The position numbers were made by a program, and so were the translations under genes. A stretch of DNA of 19,975 nt. Origin: Bacilli bacterium. GTDB lineage: Bacteria; Bacillota_I; Bacilli_A; RFN20; CAG-826. Location of the stretch: contig JAKSVY010000029.1 in assembly GCA_024413875.1 (NCBI GenBank), positions 1-19,975 of the forward strand. Reading direction: 5' to 3'. The notes beneath the pieces are model-generated. The model worked only from the letters and a program-made list of their open reading frames with translations. It did not search any database and had not been told where the DNA came from. This document shows, piece after piece, positions 1-7,266 of this stretch (position 1 is its first letter; every line of letters begins with the position of its first letter).

Positions 1-947
1 AATTTTGAAATATATAAATAGAACGAAACAATCATACCGCAAGATAAAGCAAACTTAATTCCAAAGAAGAATACAACTGCGATAGCAACTGATTTTAAGA
101 ACGCGATAAATGGTCTATATAAAGTGAATGCTAAAGTAATGTTATATCTAGTTTTTAATAATGCATTGTTCTTAGCCTTGAATTCATTTTCTTTTTGCTT
201 CTCTTTATTGAAAATTTGAATAATCTTCATACCTGAAAGATTTTCATTTAAGAAAGTATTAATATCAGATACTTGTTTTCTATCAGTTCTAAAGATTTTC
301 GAAATAATTTTAGAGAAGACAAGCGATGCAGCAAAAACCACAACAACGAAACCAAGCATCATCAGTGATAATTGCCAGCTAATGGTAAACATAACCGCAT
401 ATACACCAGTAATTGTGAGAATGTTACGTAAAATATGAACTAAAACGTCAGTAAATAATTGCGACACTTCTTGAGTGTAATTTGAAACTCTTGTAACAAG
501 AGAACCAACAGGCATTTCATTGAATTGGTTGATAGACATATTTTGAATATGTTCATATACATCCATACGGATGCGATAAACAATTCTTTGTCCTGCTCTT
601 TGAAGAATCATAGATTCAATATAAACAAGCAATTGATTTATCAATGTAATAACGCCATAACCTATGGTTAAACTTAAAATAACTGTAAGAGAAATCTCAA
701 AGTTTTTGATTTCAATTAATTTAGCGATAGTAATAAATTCGCCTGGTCCATTATTGACTAAATTATCGGTAACTCCGCCAATAAGTGAAGGAAGAATGAT
801 ATCAAGGAAAACATTAACAAAAATAAGGACTAAACCGAAAATAAATGACCAAATTTCTGGCTTTAAGTATTTCCAGATTTTTTTCATCATTTGAGGGAAA
901 GGAATCTTAACATCACCACGGAGACGATCTACTTCTTTTTCTGCCAT
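1..947 (-). CDS. ABC exporter half-transporter, N-terminal membrane part (partial)
   Basis: Reading on the minus strand from the ATG at 945-947 gives 315 codons before the window edge, so only the N-terminal membrane domain is present; the ATP-binding domain lies outside. The protein starts MAEKEVDRLRGD and has hydrophobic helices at about residues 32-55 and 85-110, with more later. It carries the exporter-type intracellular segment (IQNMSINQFNEMPVGSLVTR, then the INTFLNENLSGMKIIQIFNKE region) typical of type IV ABC exporters such as YheH/BmrD. A GGAGG sequence sits at the end of the preceding gene, and the gap to that gene's stop is only 2 nt, so the two are almost certainly translationally coupled. 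It should pair with the 950-2749 product. Since that partner has a degenerate catalytic site, this subunit is expected to hold the intact one (inference; not visible here). Substrate unknown. Confidence 0.9.
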   Translation of the reverse strand, partial: MAEKEVDRLRGDVKIPFPQMMKKIWKYLKPEIWSFIFGLVLIFVNVFLDIILPSLIGGVTDNLVNNGPGEFITIAKLIEIKNFEISLTVILSLTIGYGVITLINQLLVYIESMILQRAGQRIVYRIRMDVYEHIQNMSINQFNEMPVGSLVTRVSNYTQEVSQLFTDVLVHILRNILTITGVYAVMFTISWQLSLMMLGFVVVVFAASLVFSKIISKIFRTDRKQVSDINTFLNENLSGMKIIQIFNKEKQKENEFKAKNNALLKTRYNITLAFTLYRPFIAFLKSVAIAVVFFFGIKFALSCGMIVSFYLYISK

Positions 948-949
948 CG

Positions 950-2749
950 TTAGTTACCTCCTTCCACTTCTTCTTCAAGTTTTTGAAGAGTTACCATTCT
1001 TGAGTAAGTTGGAGAACTCTTTAAAAGTTCATTATGACTACCAAATGCTTCAACTTCACCATTGTTCAAAACAATGATGCGGTCCATCTTTGCAACAGTA
1101 GAAACACGAGAAGAAATAAGGATAGTTGTCTTTCCTTTTCTTTGTTCGTGAATATTTTTAATAATTGTTTCTTCGGTTTTAGTATCAACCGCACTTACAG
1201 AGTCATCCAAAATCATAATTGGAGCGTTACGAATAAACGCTCTTGAAATAGAAACTCTTTGTTTTTGTCCACCTGAAAGAGTGACGCCTTGTTCACCACA
1301 GATTTCATCATATTGATTAGGGAAATTCATAATGTTTTCATGAACATCAGAGAACTTTGCAGCATTTTCAATTTCTTCTTGTGATACTTCGCTTGAACCA
1401 AAAGAAATATTGTTTTTAATCTTATCAGAGAATAAAAAGTTATCCTGTGGAACAAACGCGATTAAATTACGTAAATCAGTGATATCAATTTTCATCAAAT
1501 CAACATCATCAATAAGAATGGCGTTTTCCTCGATATTGTATAGATGCAAAAGAGAGTTCATTAAAGTAGACTTTCCTGAACCAATCTTTCCAACAACGCC
1601 AATAGATTCACCTGGATTTATTTCTAAAGAAATATTCTTTAAGGATTCATTATTATTTGTTGGGTATGTAAAGGAGAAATTATTGAAAGAAATTTTTCCT
1701 TGAGGATTAACAATCTTAATAGGATTTTCAATATGAACAATATCTTCATTTTCATCAAGGAAATTAGAAATTCTTTCTAGAGATGCTTTTGATCTACTTC
1801 TCATTGTAATAATTTGGCCTAATGCGATAACTGGCCAAATAAGAGTGTCGAAATAACCAATAAATGTAACTAGCTCTTTAGCTTGTAAAACAATGGTTTG
1901 TCCAAACAAAGTAAACGGTGTTCCAGTTGCGCATAAATAAACAAGATAACCACCACAGCCAAGGATGACACATAAAGAAACATTGATAATAATTTGAATC
2001 AATACATCAAATAAAATGGAGATTCTAGCAAAGTTAACGTTAATCTTTTGGTTCTTTCTAGCAATCTTGCTGAAAGCATGAAGTTCTTTTGTTTCTTTTA
2101 CAAAAGCTTTAATAACACGGATACCAGTGAAAACTTCTTGCGAGAAATCATAGATTTCATCATTAGCGGCTTGTCTTTCTTTCCACTTCATCGCCATGAA
2201 CTTTTCAACTAAAGCACCCCAAATAACGATTAATAAAATAGGAACAAACGCAACTAAAGATAAAGCCCAGTTAAGCACAAACATCTTAACGATTACAAAA
2301 ACAGACATGAAGAATGCATCAACTAGCATTACAGTACCCCAACCTAAAAACTCTTCAATAGTTTCAAGGTCAGTTGTAAACCACGCCATAATAGTGCCAA
2401 CTTTAGTTGAATGATAATAAGTTTGAGATAATCTTTCGGCCTTTAAGAACATCTCATATCTAAGGCCTGCTTCAATATTATGGGATGCTCTAAAAATAGT
2501 TAATCTAAATCCCATACGTCCAAGCATAATTAAGAAAGACGCACCTAAAAGGTAAATGATAATTCTTGCAACATTTTCAATAGCGATTTCAGTAACATCT
2601 GAAACGTTTTGGAATAACCCTACTAAGTTACCTAATTGTTCTGGAATAACAGTATTTAAATAATCTACACCAACTAAAACTAAAATTCCGATGAGAAATA
2701 ACCACCAGTATTTTTTGTAGAATTTATTCAAATATTTTCCTAGAAGCAT
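950..2749 (-). CDS. ABC exporter half-transporter, membrane + ATP-binding domains, degenerate site
   Basis: This is a complete 599-residue half-transporter with six membrane helices in about residues 12-320 and a nucleotide-binding domain in about 350-599. Visible motifs are Walker A GKIGSGKST (387-395), Q-loop Gln435, signature LSGGQKQR (491-498) and Walker B IMILDD (511-516). The usual catalytic Glu after Walker B is Asp516 and the H-loop His is Ser547 (ISSRVST). In heterodimeric exporters of the BmrCD or TM287/288 type, one subunit carries such a non-catalytic site, so this is probably the regulatory half. The partner gene starts 2 nt downstream. The start has no Shine-Dalgarno sequence; an in-frame TAA just upstream excludes a longer protein, and the first residues fit the family. 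Likely a multidrug or lipid/peptide exporter; substrate cannot be inferred. Confidence 0.93.
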   Translation of the reverse strand: MLLGKYLNKFYKKYWWLFLIGILVLVGVDYLNTVIPEQLGNLVGLFQNVSDVTEIAIENVARIIIYLLGASFLIMLGRMGFRLTIFRASHNIEAGLRYEMFLKAERLSQTYYHSTKVGTIMAWFTTDLETIEEFLGWGTVMLVDAFFMSVFVIVKMFVLNWALSLVAFVPILLIVIWGALVEKFMAMKWKERQAANDEIYDFSQEVFTGIRVIKAFVKETKELHAFSKIARKNQKINVNFARISILFDVLIQIIINVSLCVILGCGGYLVYLCATGTPFTLFGQTIVLQAKELVTFIGYFDTLIWPVIALGQIITMRSRSKASLERISNFLDENEDIVHIENPIKIVNPQGKISFNNFSFTYPTNNNESLKNISLEINPGESIGVVGKIGSGKSTLMNSLLHLYNIEENAILIDDVDLMKIDITDLRNLIAFVPQDNFLFSDKIKNNISFGSSEVSQEEIENAAKFSDVHENIMNFPNQYDEICGEQGVTLSGGQKQRVSISRAFIRNAPIMILDDSVSAVDTKTEETIIKNIHEQRKGKTTILISSRVSTVAKMDRIIVLNNGEVEAFGSHNELLKSSPTYSRMVTLQKLEEEVEGGN

Positions 2750-2769
2750 AAAACAAAATTAATTTATGT

Positions 2770-2783
2770 TTTATATGATATCA
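2770..2783 (-). promoter_or_regulatory. Putative extended -10 promoter for the ABC exporter pair
   Basis: The minus strand reads TGATATCATATAAA here: an extended -10 (TG-A-TATCAT, 2775-2783) overlapping a second possible -10, TATAAA (2770-2775). No good -35 is seen at 17 nt. The ATG follows 20-25 nt later without a ribosome binding site. This is a pattern match only. Confidence 0.4.
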
Positions 2784-2820
2784 CATTGAATAAATAATTC
2801 TATTTAAATTGAAAAAGCAT

Positions 2821-2848
2821 GAAAACAAAAAGCGTCCATAGGACGCTT
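2821..2848 (-). terminator. Rho-independent terminator of glutamine synthetase gene
   Basis: A perfect 8-bp stem, AAGCGTCC / GGACGCTT (2830-2837 with 2841-2848), encloses a 3-nt loop. On the minus strand it is followed by a T-rich tract (TTTTTGTTTTC). It lies 4 nt beyond the stop codon of the glutamine synthetase gene. Confidence 0.9.
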
Positions 2849-2852
2849 ATAA

Positions 2853-4940
2853 TTATTTATCGTAGTCGATTGCGAAGAACAATTCTTCGTAAGTTGGGTA
2901 TGGTTGATTTTCTTTTGAAATATAGCGTTCCATACTATCAGCTTTTGCTCTAAGTGCATCAGCTAATGGAACAATGGTATTTAAGATATACATGCCTTTA
3001 TCTTTTGCAGTTTCAAACTTGCTTAATGATTCCATCTCATCATCAACTTGTCCTGCTAACTCGCTGCAATCATCAATGAATGATTTTAATTTTTCAACCT
3101 TTGTAAGACTTGAACTTGGCATAAATTCTTTAGGACATGCAGTAACAAAGTTAAGTTCTTTGATTGCTGCTGGAATGATATTTTGATAAATCATTGCTAC
3201 AAGAGTTCTAATTTCAATAGATCTTACATTGATATAAGATTCGTATTTTACTTCACTTCTAGCATAGATTTCTTTTTCAGAGTAAACACCGTACTTAGTG
3301 AATAATTCAATGCTATCTTTCTTGTAGAATGATGCAATTGATTCAATAAATGTACGGATATTTGGAAGGCCACGCTTAGCAGCTTCTTTTACCCAATCAT
3401 CGCTATAACCATTTCCTGAGAAAAGAATGCGTGAATGTTTATTGTAAATATCCGCAACGATTGCTAATGCTTTTTCGCGAACATCTTGGCGATACTTTGC
3501 TTCTTCTAATTCATCTGCAATTTTGTCAAGTACATGGGCAAGTGATGTGTTGACAACAACATTTAATTGAGATGGGTTCATTGAAGAACCGAGCATTCTA
3601 AATTCAAACTTATTACCTGTAAATGCAATTGGAGAAGTTCTGTTTCTATCAGAATTATCCTTTGGAAGATTCTTGATTGTAGACATTCCGAATTCATTTA
3701 AACCTGATTTAACATATGAACTTGGCTTACCTTCTGCGATTGATTTGATAATTTTTTCAATAACATCACCTAAATACATTGAAACAATGGCAGGAGGAGC
3801 TTCATTAGCACCTAATCTGAAGTCATTTCCTGAATCACTAGACGCAAGTCTAATTAATTCGGCACGTTCATCTACTGCTTTAATTAAAGCAGCTGTGAAT
3901 AAAAGGAAACGAACGTTGTTGTGTGGATCTTTTCCTGGGTCAAATAAATTTTGGCCATCATCAGTTGTTAAAGAATAGTTATTATGTTTACCAGAACCAT
4001 TAACACCTGCATATGGTTTTTCATGTAAAAGGCAAACTAAATCATGCTTTAAAGCAACCTTTTGGAGAACATCCATTGTAATCATATTTTGATCAACACC
4101 TAAGTTTTGATCGCTATAAATAGGAGAGATTTCAAATTGGCAAGGTGCAACCTCATTATGCTCTGCCTTTGCGTAGATGCCTAAGTTCCAAAGTTCAGCG
4201 TTAACTTCTTCCATGAAACGAGAAACTCTTTCAGGAATTGAACCGAAATAGTGCCTTTCAAGTTCTTGGCCTTTTGAAGGCATAGATCCAAGTAATGTTT
4301 TACCAGTTAAATACAGGTCTCTTCTTTTTAAGAAGATTTCTCTATCAACAAGGAAATATTCTTGCTCAAGACCGACAGATGGAAGAACCCTTTTAACATT
4401 CTTATCACCGAAAGCGTTGACTACTCTTGTAGCAGCGTTACTAACAGCTTGAACAGATTTTAATAAAGGTCCTTTTGTATCTAATGATTCACCAGTGAAT
4501 GCAATGAATACTGTTGGAATATATAAAACATGTCCTCTAATAAAAGCAGGAGATTCAACATCCCAATATGTATATCCACGAGCTTCGAATGTAGCACGTA
4601 AACCACCACTAGGGAAAGAAGAAGCATCTGGTTCATCTTTGATTAATGATTTACCAGAGAAATGAGTGATAGGTTCACCATTCTTTTCTTCAAAGAAAGA
4701 GTTGTGTTTTTCAGCAGTAGTTCCTGTTAATGGGTGGAACCAGTGTGTAAAGTGTGTGCAGCCGTGTTCAAGAGCCCAAATCTTCATTTCGTGAGCAATA
4801 ACATCTGCAACATCTAATTCTAAAGGTACTTCGTGGTTATATGCTTTTAAAAACTTATTATAAATAGGAGAAGGAAGTCTCTTCTTCATAACCTTATCAT
4901 TAAATAAGCAAACACCAAAATCATCATAGTTATACGCCAT
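2853..4940 (-). CDS. glnN: Glutamine synthetase type III
   Basis: This enzyme makes glutamine from glutamate, ammonia and ATP in the cytoplasm, the main ammonium-assimilation step. The 695-residue length fits GSIII (about 700) and not GSI/GSII (about 350-470). Visible features include the GSIII N-terminal region with FTHWFHPLTGTTAEKHNSF (64-82), SSFPSGGLRATFEARGY (107-123), the metal/glutamate-binding segment GLEQEYFLVDRE (190-201), HNEVAPCQFEISP (261-273), the nucleotide/substrate motif VNGSGKHNNYSL (313-324) and the NKFEFRMLGSS segment, followed by a helical C-terminal tail. The start is supported by AAGGAG 7 nt upstream. It appears to be monocistronic, with a promoter at 4974 and a terminator at 2830. 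No GlnR-like operator was recognised. glnN is the name used for GSIII in Bacteroides and Butyrivibrio; many annotations use glnA. Confidence 0.97.
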   Translation of the reverse strand: MAYNYDDFGVCLFNDKVMKKRLPSPIYNKFLKAYNHEVPLELDVADVIAHEMKIWALEHGCTHFTHWFHPLTGTTAEKHNSFFEEKNGEPITHFSGKSLIKDEPDASSFPSGGLRATFEARGYTYWDVESPAFIRGHVLYIPTVFIAFTGESLDTKGPLLKSVQAVSNAATRVVNAFGDKNVKRVLPSVGLEQEYFLVDREIFLKRRDLYLTGKTLLGSMPSKGQELERHYFGSIPERVSRFMEEVNAELWNLGIYAKAEHNEVAPCQFEISPIYSDQNLGVDQNMITMDVLQKVALKHDLVCLLHEKPYAGVNGSGKHNNYSLTTDDGQNLFDPGKDPHNNVRFLLFTAALIKAVDERAELIRLASSDSGNDFRLGANEAPPAIVSMYLGDVIEKIIKSIAEGKPSSYVKSGLNEFGMSTIKNLPKDNSDRNRTSPIAFTGNKFEFRMLGSSMNPSQLNVVVNTSLAHVLDKIADELEEAKYRQDVREKALAIVADIYNKHSRILFSGNGYSDDWVKEAAKRGLPNIRTFIESIASFYKKDSIELFTKYGVYSEKEIYARSEVKYESYINVRSIEIRTLVAMIYQNIIPAAIKELNFVTACPKEFMPSSSLTKVEKLKSFIDDCSELAGQVDDEMESLSKFETAKDKGMYILNTIVPLADALRAKADSMERYISKENQPYPTYEELFFAIDYDK

Positions 4941-4973
4941 AATATTATCTCCTTGTCAAAAAATATATTCATT

Positions 4974-4979
4974 ATTATA
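4974..4979 (-). promoter_or_regulatory. -10 element of the glutamine synthetase promoter
   Basis: A perfect TATAAT lies on the minus strand 33 nt before the ATG, leaving a short leader that contains the AAGGAG ribosome binding site. The -35 at 17-18 nt is weak (CTTTAA/ACTTTA). The surrounding 4980-5100 is very AT-rich, and no riboswitch or clear operator is visible in it. Confidence 0.6.
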
Positions 4980-5100
4980 AACAAAGATTTAAAAATTTAA
5001 AGTATTTTCTAAAAATTTGATTATTTTTTGGTTTTCTCGCTTAAAAATCAATATTTTCGTACAATTCTTGCTTTTTGTATCTAGATTATGAAAATTGCAT

Positions 5101-5124
5101 AAAAAAATCCCGACTATTTCGGGA
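5101..5124 (-). terminator. Terminator of the tRNA array
   Basis: The stem TCCCGA / TCGGGA (5108-5113 with 5119-5124) has a 5-nt loop and is followed on the minus strand by seven T residues (5107-5101). It lies 13 nt beyond the encoded CCA of tRNA-Ser. The other side has a run of five T, so some activity on the plus strand is possible. Confidence 0.88.
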
Positions 5125-5137
5125 ATTCTTTTTAAAG

Positions 5138-5227
5138 TGGCGGAGAGTTAGGGATTTGAACCCTAGATACCCCTAAAGATATGCTGGTTTTCAAGACCAG
5201 TGCCATCAGCCGCTCGACCAACTCTCC
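5138..5227 (-). tRNA. tRNA-Ser (UGA)
   Basis: The 90-nt gene includes an encoded CCA. The acceptor stem GGAGAGT / ACTCTCC is perfect, the anticodon loop is CTTGAAA (anticodon TGA), the long variable arm is typical of tRNA-Ser, and the T loop is TTCAAAT. It is the last tRNA of the array. Confidence 0.97.
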
Positions 5228-5254
5228 ATGGCGTAATAAATAATTAATCCGTTT

Positions 5255-5329
5255 TGGTGGACCCAGCAGATCCTGACACTGCAACCAATCGGTTATGAGC
5301 CGAGAGCTCTTCCTTTGAGCTATGGGTCC
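5255..5329 (-). tRNA. tRNA with CAU anticodon, probably tRNA-Ile2, aberrant T arm
   Basis: The 75-nt gene has an encoded CCA, a perfect acceptor stem GGACCCA / TGGGTCC, D stem GCTC/GAGC and anticodon loop CTCATAA. G1-C72 pairing rules out an initiator tRNA. The GGACC start and GGCTCATAACCG core resemble tRNA-Ile2(CAU), which needs lysidine at C34 (TilS), and a separate elongator Met tRNA lies next to it. The T arm is abnormal: stem GCAG/CTGC closes with a T53-T61 mismatch and the loop is GTCAGGA instead of TTCRANY. Position 27-43 is also a C-T mismatch. It could be a divergent functional tRNA, a decaying copy or a specialised RNA. Confidence 0.8.
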
Positions 5330-5346
5330 AAGTGTTTGTTTTTCTT

Positions 5347-5422
5347 TGGTCGCTGCGAGTGGACTCGAACCACCGACATATCGGGTATGAACCGACTACT
5401 CTACCAACTGAGTTACACAGCG
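5347..5422 (-). tRNA. tRNA-Met (CAU), elongator
   Basis: The 76-nt gene includes CCA. The acceptor stem CGCTGTG / CGCAGCG is fully paired (one G-T), so the initiator-type 1-72 mismatch is absent. The anticodon loop TTCATAC in the context CGGTTCATACCCG matches Bacillus-type elongator Met tRNAs. The T loop TTCGAGT is normal. Confidence 0.93.
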
Positions 5423-5427
5423 ATAAA

Positions 5428-5503
5428 TGGTGGATCTGGAGGGACTCGAACCCTTGACCCTCTGAATGCAAATCAGATGCTCTCCCAACTGAGCTACAGA
5501 CCC
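5428..5503 (-). tRNA. tRNA-Ala (UGC)
   Basis: The 76-nt gene includes CCA and the anticodon is TGC within CTGATTTGCATTCAG. The acceptor stem GGGTCTG / CAGATCC contains the G3-U70 wobble that is the identity element for alanyl-tRNA synthetase. The T loop is TTCGAGT. Confidence 0.97.
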
Positions 5504-5533
5504 ATTTTGTTGTGTTGGTAATAAAGTTTTCAA

Positions 5534-5610
5534 TGGTCGGGGCAACAGGATTTGAACCTGCGACCTTCTGCTCCCAAAGCAGACGCGATACCAAGCTACG
5601 CTATGCCCCG
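5534..5610 (-). tRNA. tRNA-Pro (UGG)
   Basis: The 77-nt gene includes CCA, with acceptor stem CGGGGCA / TGCCCCG, anticodon loop TTTGGGA (TGG) and T loop TTCAAAT. C1-G72 and the GGG run around the anticodon fit bacterial tRNA-Pro. Confidence 0.97.
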
Positions 5611-5623
5611 ATATCTGCACTAA

Positions 5624-5700
5624 TGGCGCGCCTGGCATGACTCGAACATGCAACCCTCAGATTCGTAGTCTGATACTCTATCCAGTTGAGCTACAGGCGC
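5624..5700 (-). tRNA. tRNA-Arg (ACG)
   Basis: The 77-nt gene includes CCA, with perfect acceptor stem GCGCCTG / CAGGCGC, anticodon loop CTACGAA (ACG, read as ICG) and T loop TTCGAGT. Confidence 0.97.
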
Positions 5701-5726
5701 ACGTTTTCGCTAAAGTGCCTATATAT

Positions 5727-5760
5727 ATTATTCTTATTTTTAATATATTACAAGAATAAT
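5727..5760. repeat. 9-bp inverted repeat between tRNA-Cys and tRNA-Arg
   Basis: ATTATTCTT (5727-5735) and AAGAATAAT (5752-5760) are perfect inverted copies around a 16-nt AT-rich spacer. On the minus strand they overlap a weak possible promoter (TTGTAA at 5748-5753, TAATAT at 5725-5730, 17-nt spacer). The repeat could be an RNA hairpin used in processing, an operator, or chance in AT-rich DNA. Confidence 0.4.
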
Positions 5761-5771
5761 TTTCAAAAAAG

Positions 5772-5846
5772 TGGAGGTTCCGGTCGGAGTTGAACCGACG
5801 GTCATTGAGTTGCAGTCAATTGCCTTAGCCTCTTGGCTACGGAACC
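5772..5846 (-). tRNA. tRNA-Cys (GCA)
   Basis: The 75-nt gene includes CCA, with acceptor stem GGTTCCG / CGGAACC, discriminator U (a cysteinyl-tRNA synthetase identity element), anticodon loop CTGCAAC (GCA) and T loop TTCAACT. It is the first tRNA transcribed in the array. A T-run follows it, so some transcripts may stop there. Confidence 0.97.
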
Positions 5847-5858
5847 AGTGCGAGATAG

Positions 5859-5887
5859 ATTATAGCATTACAGCATTATTGATACAA
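5859..5887 (-). promoter_or_regulatory. Promoter of the tRNA array
   Basis: On the minus strand TTGTAT (5882-5887) and TATAAT (5859-5864) are separated by exactly 17 nt, and TGC before the -10 makes it an extended -10 element. Predicted transcription begins a few nucleotides before tRNA-Cys at 5846. Confidence 0.8.
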
Positions 5888-5989
5888 GTAAATATTATTT
5901 ATAATATGTAACTTTTTTATCTAAATTCTTTCAAAAATCCAATTATTTATGTTGCCTAATAAAATTATTTTTAATTTTAGTTGATTCAC

Positions 5990-5995
5990 TATAAT
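5990..5995 (+). promoter_or_regulatory. Putative -10 of the thioredoxin-like lipoprotein gene
   Basis: A perfect TATAAT lies about 52 nt before the chosen ATG at 6048, with no convincing -35. A second weak pair, TTGATA with TAATAT, follows closer to the gene. The 5888-6026 stretch is otherwise featureless AT-rich DNA. Confidence 0.45.
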
Positions 5996-6047
5996 TTGAT
6001 ATTTCTTTGAAATTATATTAATATTTATGAAATTAGGAGGAAGGATT

Positions 6048-7169
6048 ATGAAATTACCTAAAGCCGCTATTGCATTTGCAGCAATTTTATCTTCTTTTTC
6101 TTTAGCCTCTTGTAATAAACCAGAACTTATTAATTTAGCCTATGGTTCTCTTGATAATTCTTTAAAAGAGATTACTTATACTGATTTAGCCACAATGGTT
6201 AATGATGAAGATAGTTTTATCTTAGCTATCACTTCATCTTCATTAGGATGTGGATGTTGGTCAACATTTAAAAACCAAGTATTACTTCCATATCAAAATG
6301 AGAATCATGTGATGATTTATTACATTAATCACCAAGAGTTCTATGATGCTTCACAAAAGCTTTTAGATACATTTGGATTAACAATTACCATTGATCCAGG
6401 ATTTGGTTTATTCAATAAAGGTAAACTTAAGTACACAGAAAAATATAGTTCTAAGAACTATGTGTTCTCTAAGCAAGAGTACTTTGTTGAATATATGCAA
6501 GACAAAGTTAAACTTCCTCATGTTTACTATGTAAGCAAAGATATGCTTGATGAATTATATAAAGGCACCACTGCTTTTAACATCATGTTCTCTAGAAGCA
6601 ACTGCGGTGATTGTAAATACGTATTGAAAAATGCTTTACTTGAATACGCGGAAGGAAAAGATAAAAATCCTAATCAAAGTTTATATATTCTTGAATGTGA
6701 AGATGTCTATGTTAAATATGGAGGCACTACAGTTAAATTAAGAGAATATGATTCTGAAGGAAATTTAACCACCGCTTCTCAAACACGTTGGCAAGCATTC
6801 AAAGATGAATATGGATTATCTTCAGTCAATGAAACTTATGGATTTAACACAGGCGTTGTTCCAACATTTATGCATGTTGAACCAAATGGTTCTAACAAGA
6901 ACGTAAGTGTTATCAAAGATGCTGCTGTTTACTTCAACGATGTAGTTTCTTTAATTGATGGAAAATATATTGTTACTGATTCATTCTATACAGAAGAAAG
7001 ACAACAATCACTCTCATACATCAGCGGAGTTAAAACGAAAGTTCTCAAAGGATTAGAATTAAATCCAAATGATGTTACTAGTTATGGAGAATATATCTCT
7101 TGGAACCATGATGCTGCTGAAAAGTATCACACTCCACTACTTAATGCTTTCTTAGATAAATATTGCTAA
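6048..7169 (+). CDS. Lipoprotein with two thioredoxin-like domains
   Basis: The 373-residue protein starts at 6048, not at the in-frame ATG 21 nt earlier, because the strong AGGAGGAAGG site lies between them. A signal peptide ends in the lipobox LASC (19-22), so mature Cys22 should be lipid-anchored on the outer face of the membrane. Two thioredoxin-fold segments are suggested. The first (about 45-150) has GCGCW (67-71, a CxC instead of CxxC) and a possible cis-Pro at IDPGFGLFNKGK (115-126). The second (about 160-310) has NCGDC (185-189, a CxxC) and a possible cis-Pro at VVPTF (270-274). Extracytoplasmic thiol-disulfide exchange is the natural inference, but no partner such as CcdA/DsbD is nearby. 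It is a single-gene unit between a promoter and a terminator. I do not recognise a named family. Confidence 0.85.
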   Translation: MKLPKAAIAFAAILSSFSLASCNKPELINLAYGSLDNSLKEITYTDLATMVNDEDSFILAITSSSLGCGCWSTFKNQVLLPYQNENHVMIYYINHQEFYDASQKLLDTFGLTITIDPGFGLFNKGKLKYTEKYSSKNYVFSKQEYFVEYMQDKVKLPHVYYVSKDMLDELYKGTTAFNIMFSRSNCGDCKYVLKNALLEYAEGKDKNPNQSLYILECEDVYVKYGGTTVKLREYDSEGNLTTASQTRWQAFKDEYGLSSVNETYGFNTGVVPTFMHVEPNGSNKNVSVIKDAAVYFNDVVSLIDGKYIVTDSFYTEERQQSLSYISGVKTKVLKGLELNPNDVTSYGEYISWNHDAAEKYHTPLLNAFLDKYC

Positions 7170-7176
7170 AAAACCA

Positions 7177-7213
7177 AAAAACGATCCATCAAAAATAATG
7201 GGTCGTTTTCTTT
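7177..7213 (+). terminator. Rho-independent terminator after the lipoprotein gene
   Basis: Stem ACGATCC / GGGTCGT (7181-7187 with 7200-7206, one T-G pair) is extended by A/T pairs, followed by TTTTCTTTTC. On the minus strand the same hairpin (one C-A mismatch) is followed by TTTTTTGGTTTTTT, so it may also stop transcription from the zinc ribbon gene. Confidence 0.85.
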
Positions 7214-7226
7214 TCTAACAAAATTG

Positions 7227-7242
7227 CTATCCTTATGGATAG
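7227..7242 (-). terminator. Possible hairpin terminator of the zinc ribbon gene
   Basis: Stem CTATCC / GGATAG encloses a 4-nt loop about 25 nt beyond the stop of the small minus-strand gene. The following T tract (CAATTTTG) is poor, so this may be only an RNA-stabilising hairpin, with the stronger one at 7177-7213 acting as terminator. Confidence 0.35.
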
Positions 7243-7266
7243 ATAATGCACATTTGTAAATAAATA

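Noticed and set aside
4941..5100. Riboswitch or glutamine-responsive RNA ahead of glutamine synthetase
   Set aside because: The transcript leader from the TATAAT is only about 30 nt, and the upstream AT-rich stretch shows no conserved RNA core.
5255..5329. Initiator tRNA-fMet
   Set aside because: Position 1-72 is a normal G-C pair and the anticodon stem lacks the three G-C pairs of initiators.
5244..5653. Open frames of 68-116 residues over the tRNA cluster on both strands
   Set aside because: They run through six clear tRNA genes, lack ribosome binding sites and give the typical tRNA-derived peptides (for example GTRTLDPL, SSVGRASDL).
6027..6047. Upstream ATG giving a 380-residue version of the thioredoxin-like lipoprotein
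   Set aside because: The strong AGGAGGAAGG site lies inside that extension and points to the ATG at 6048, which also gives a proper signal peptide.
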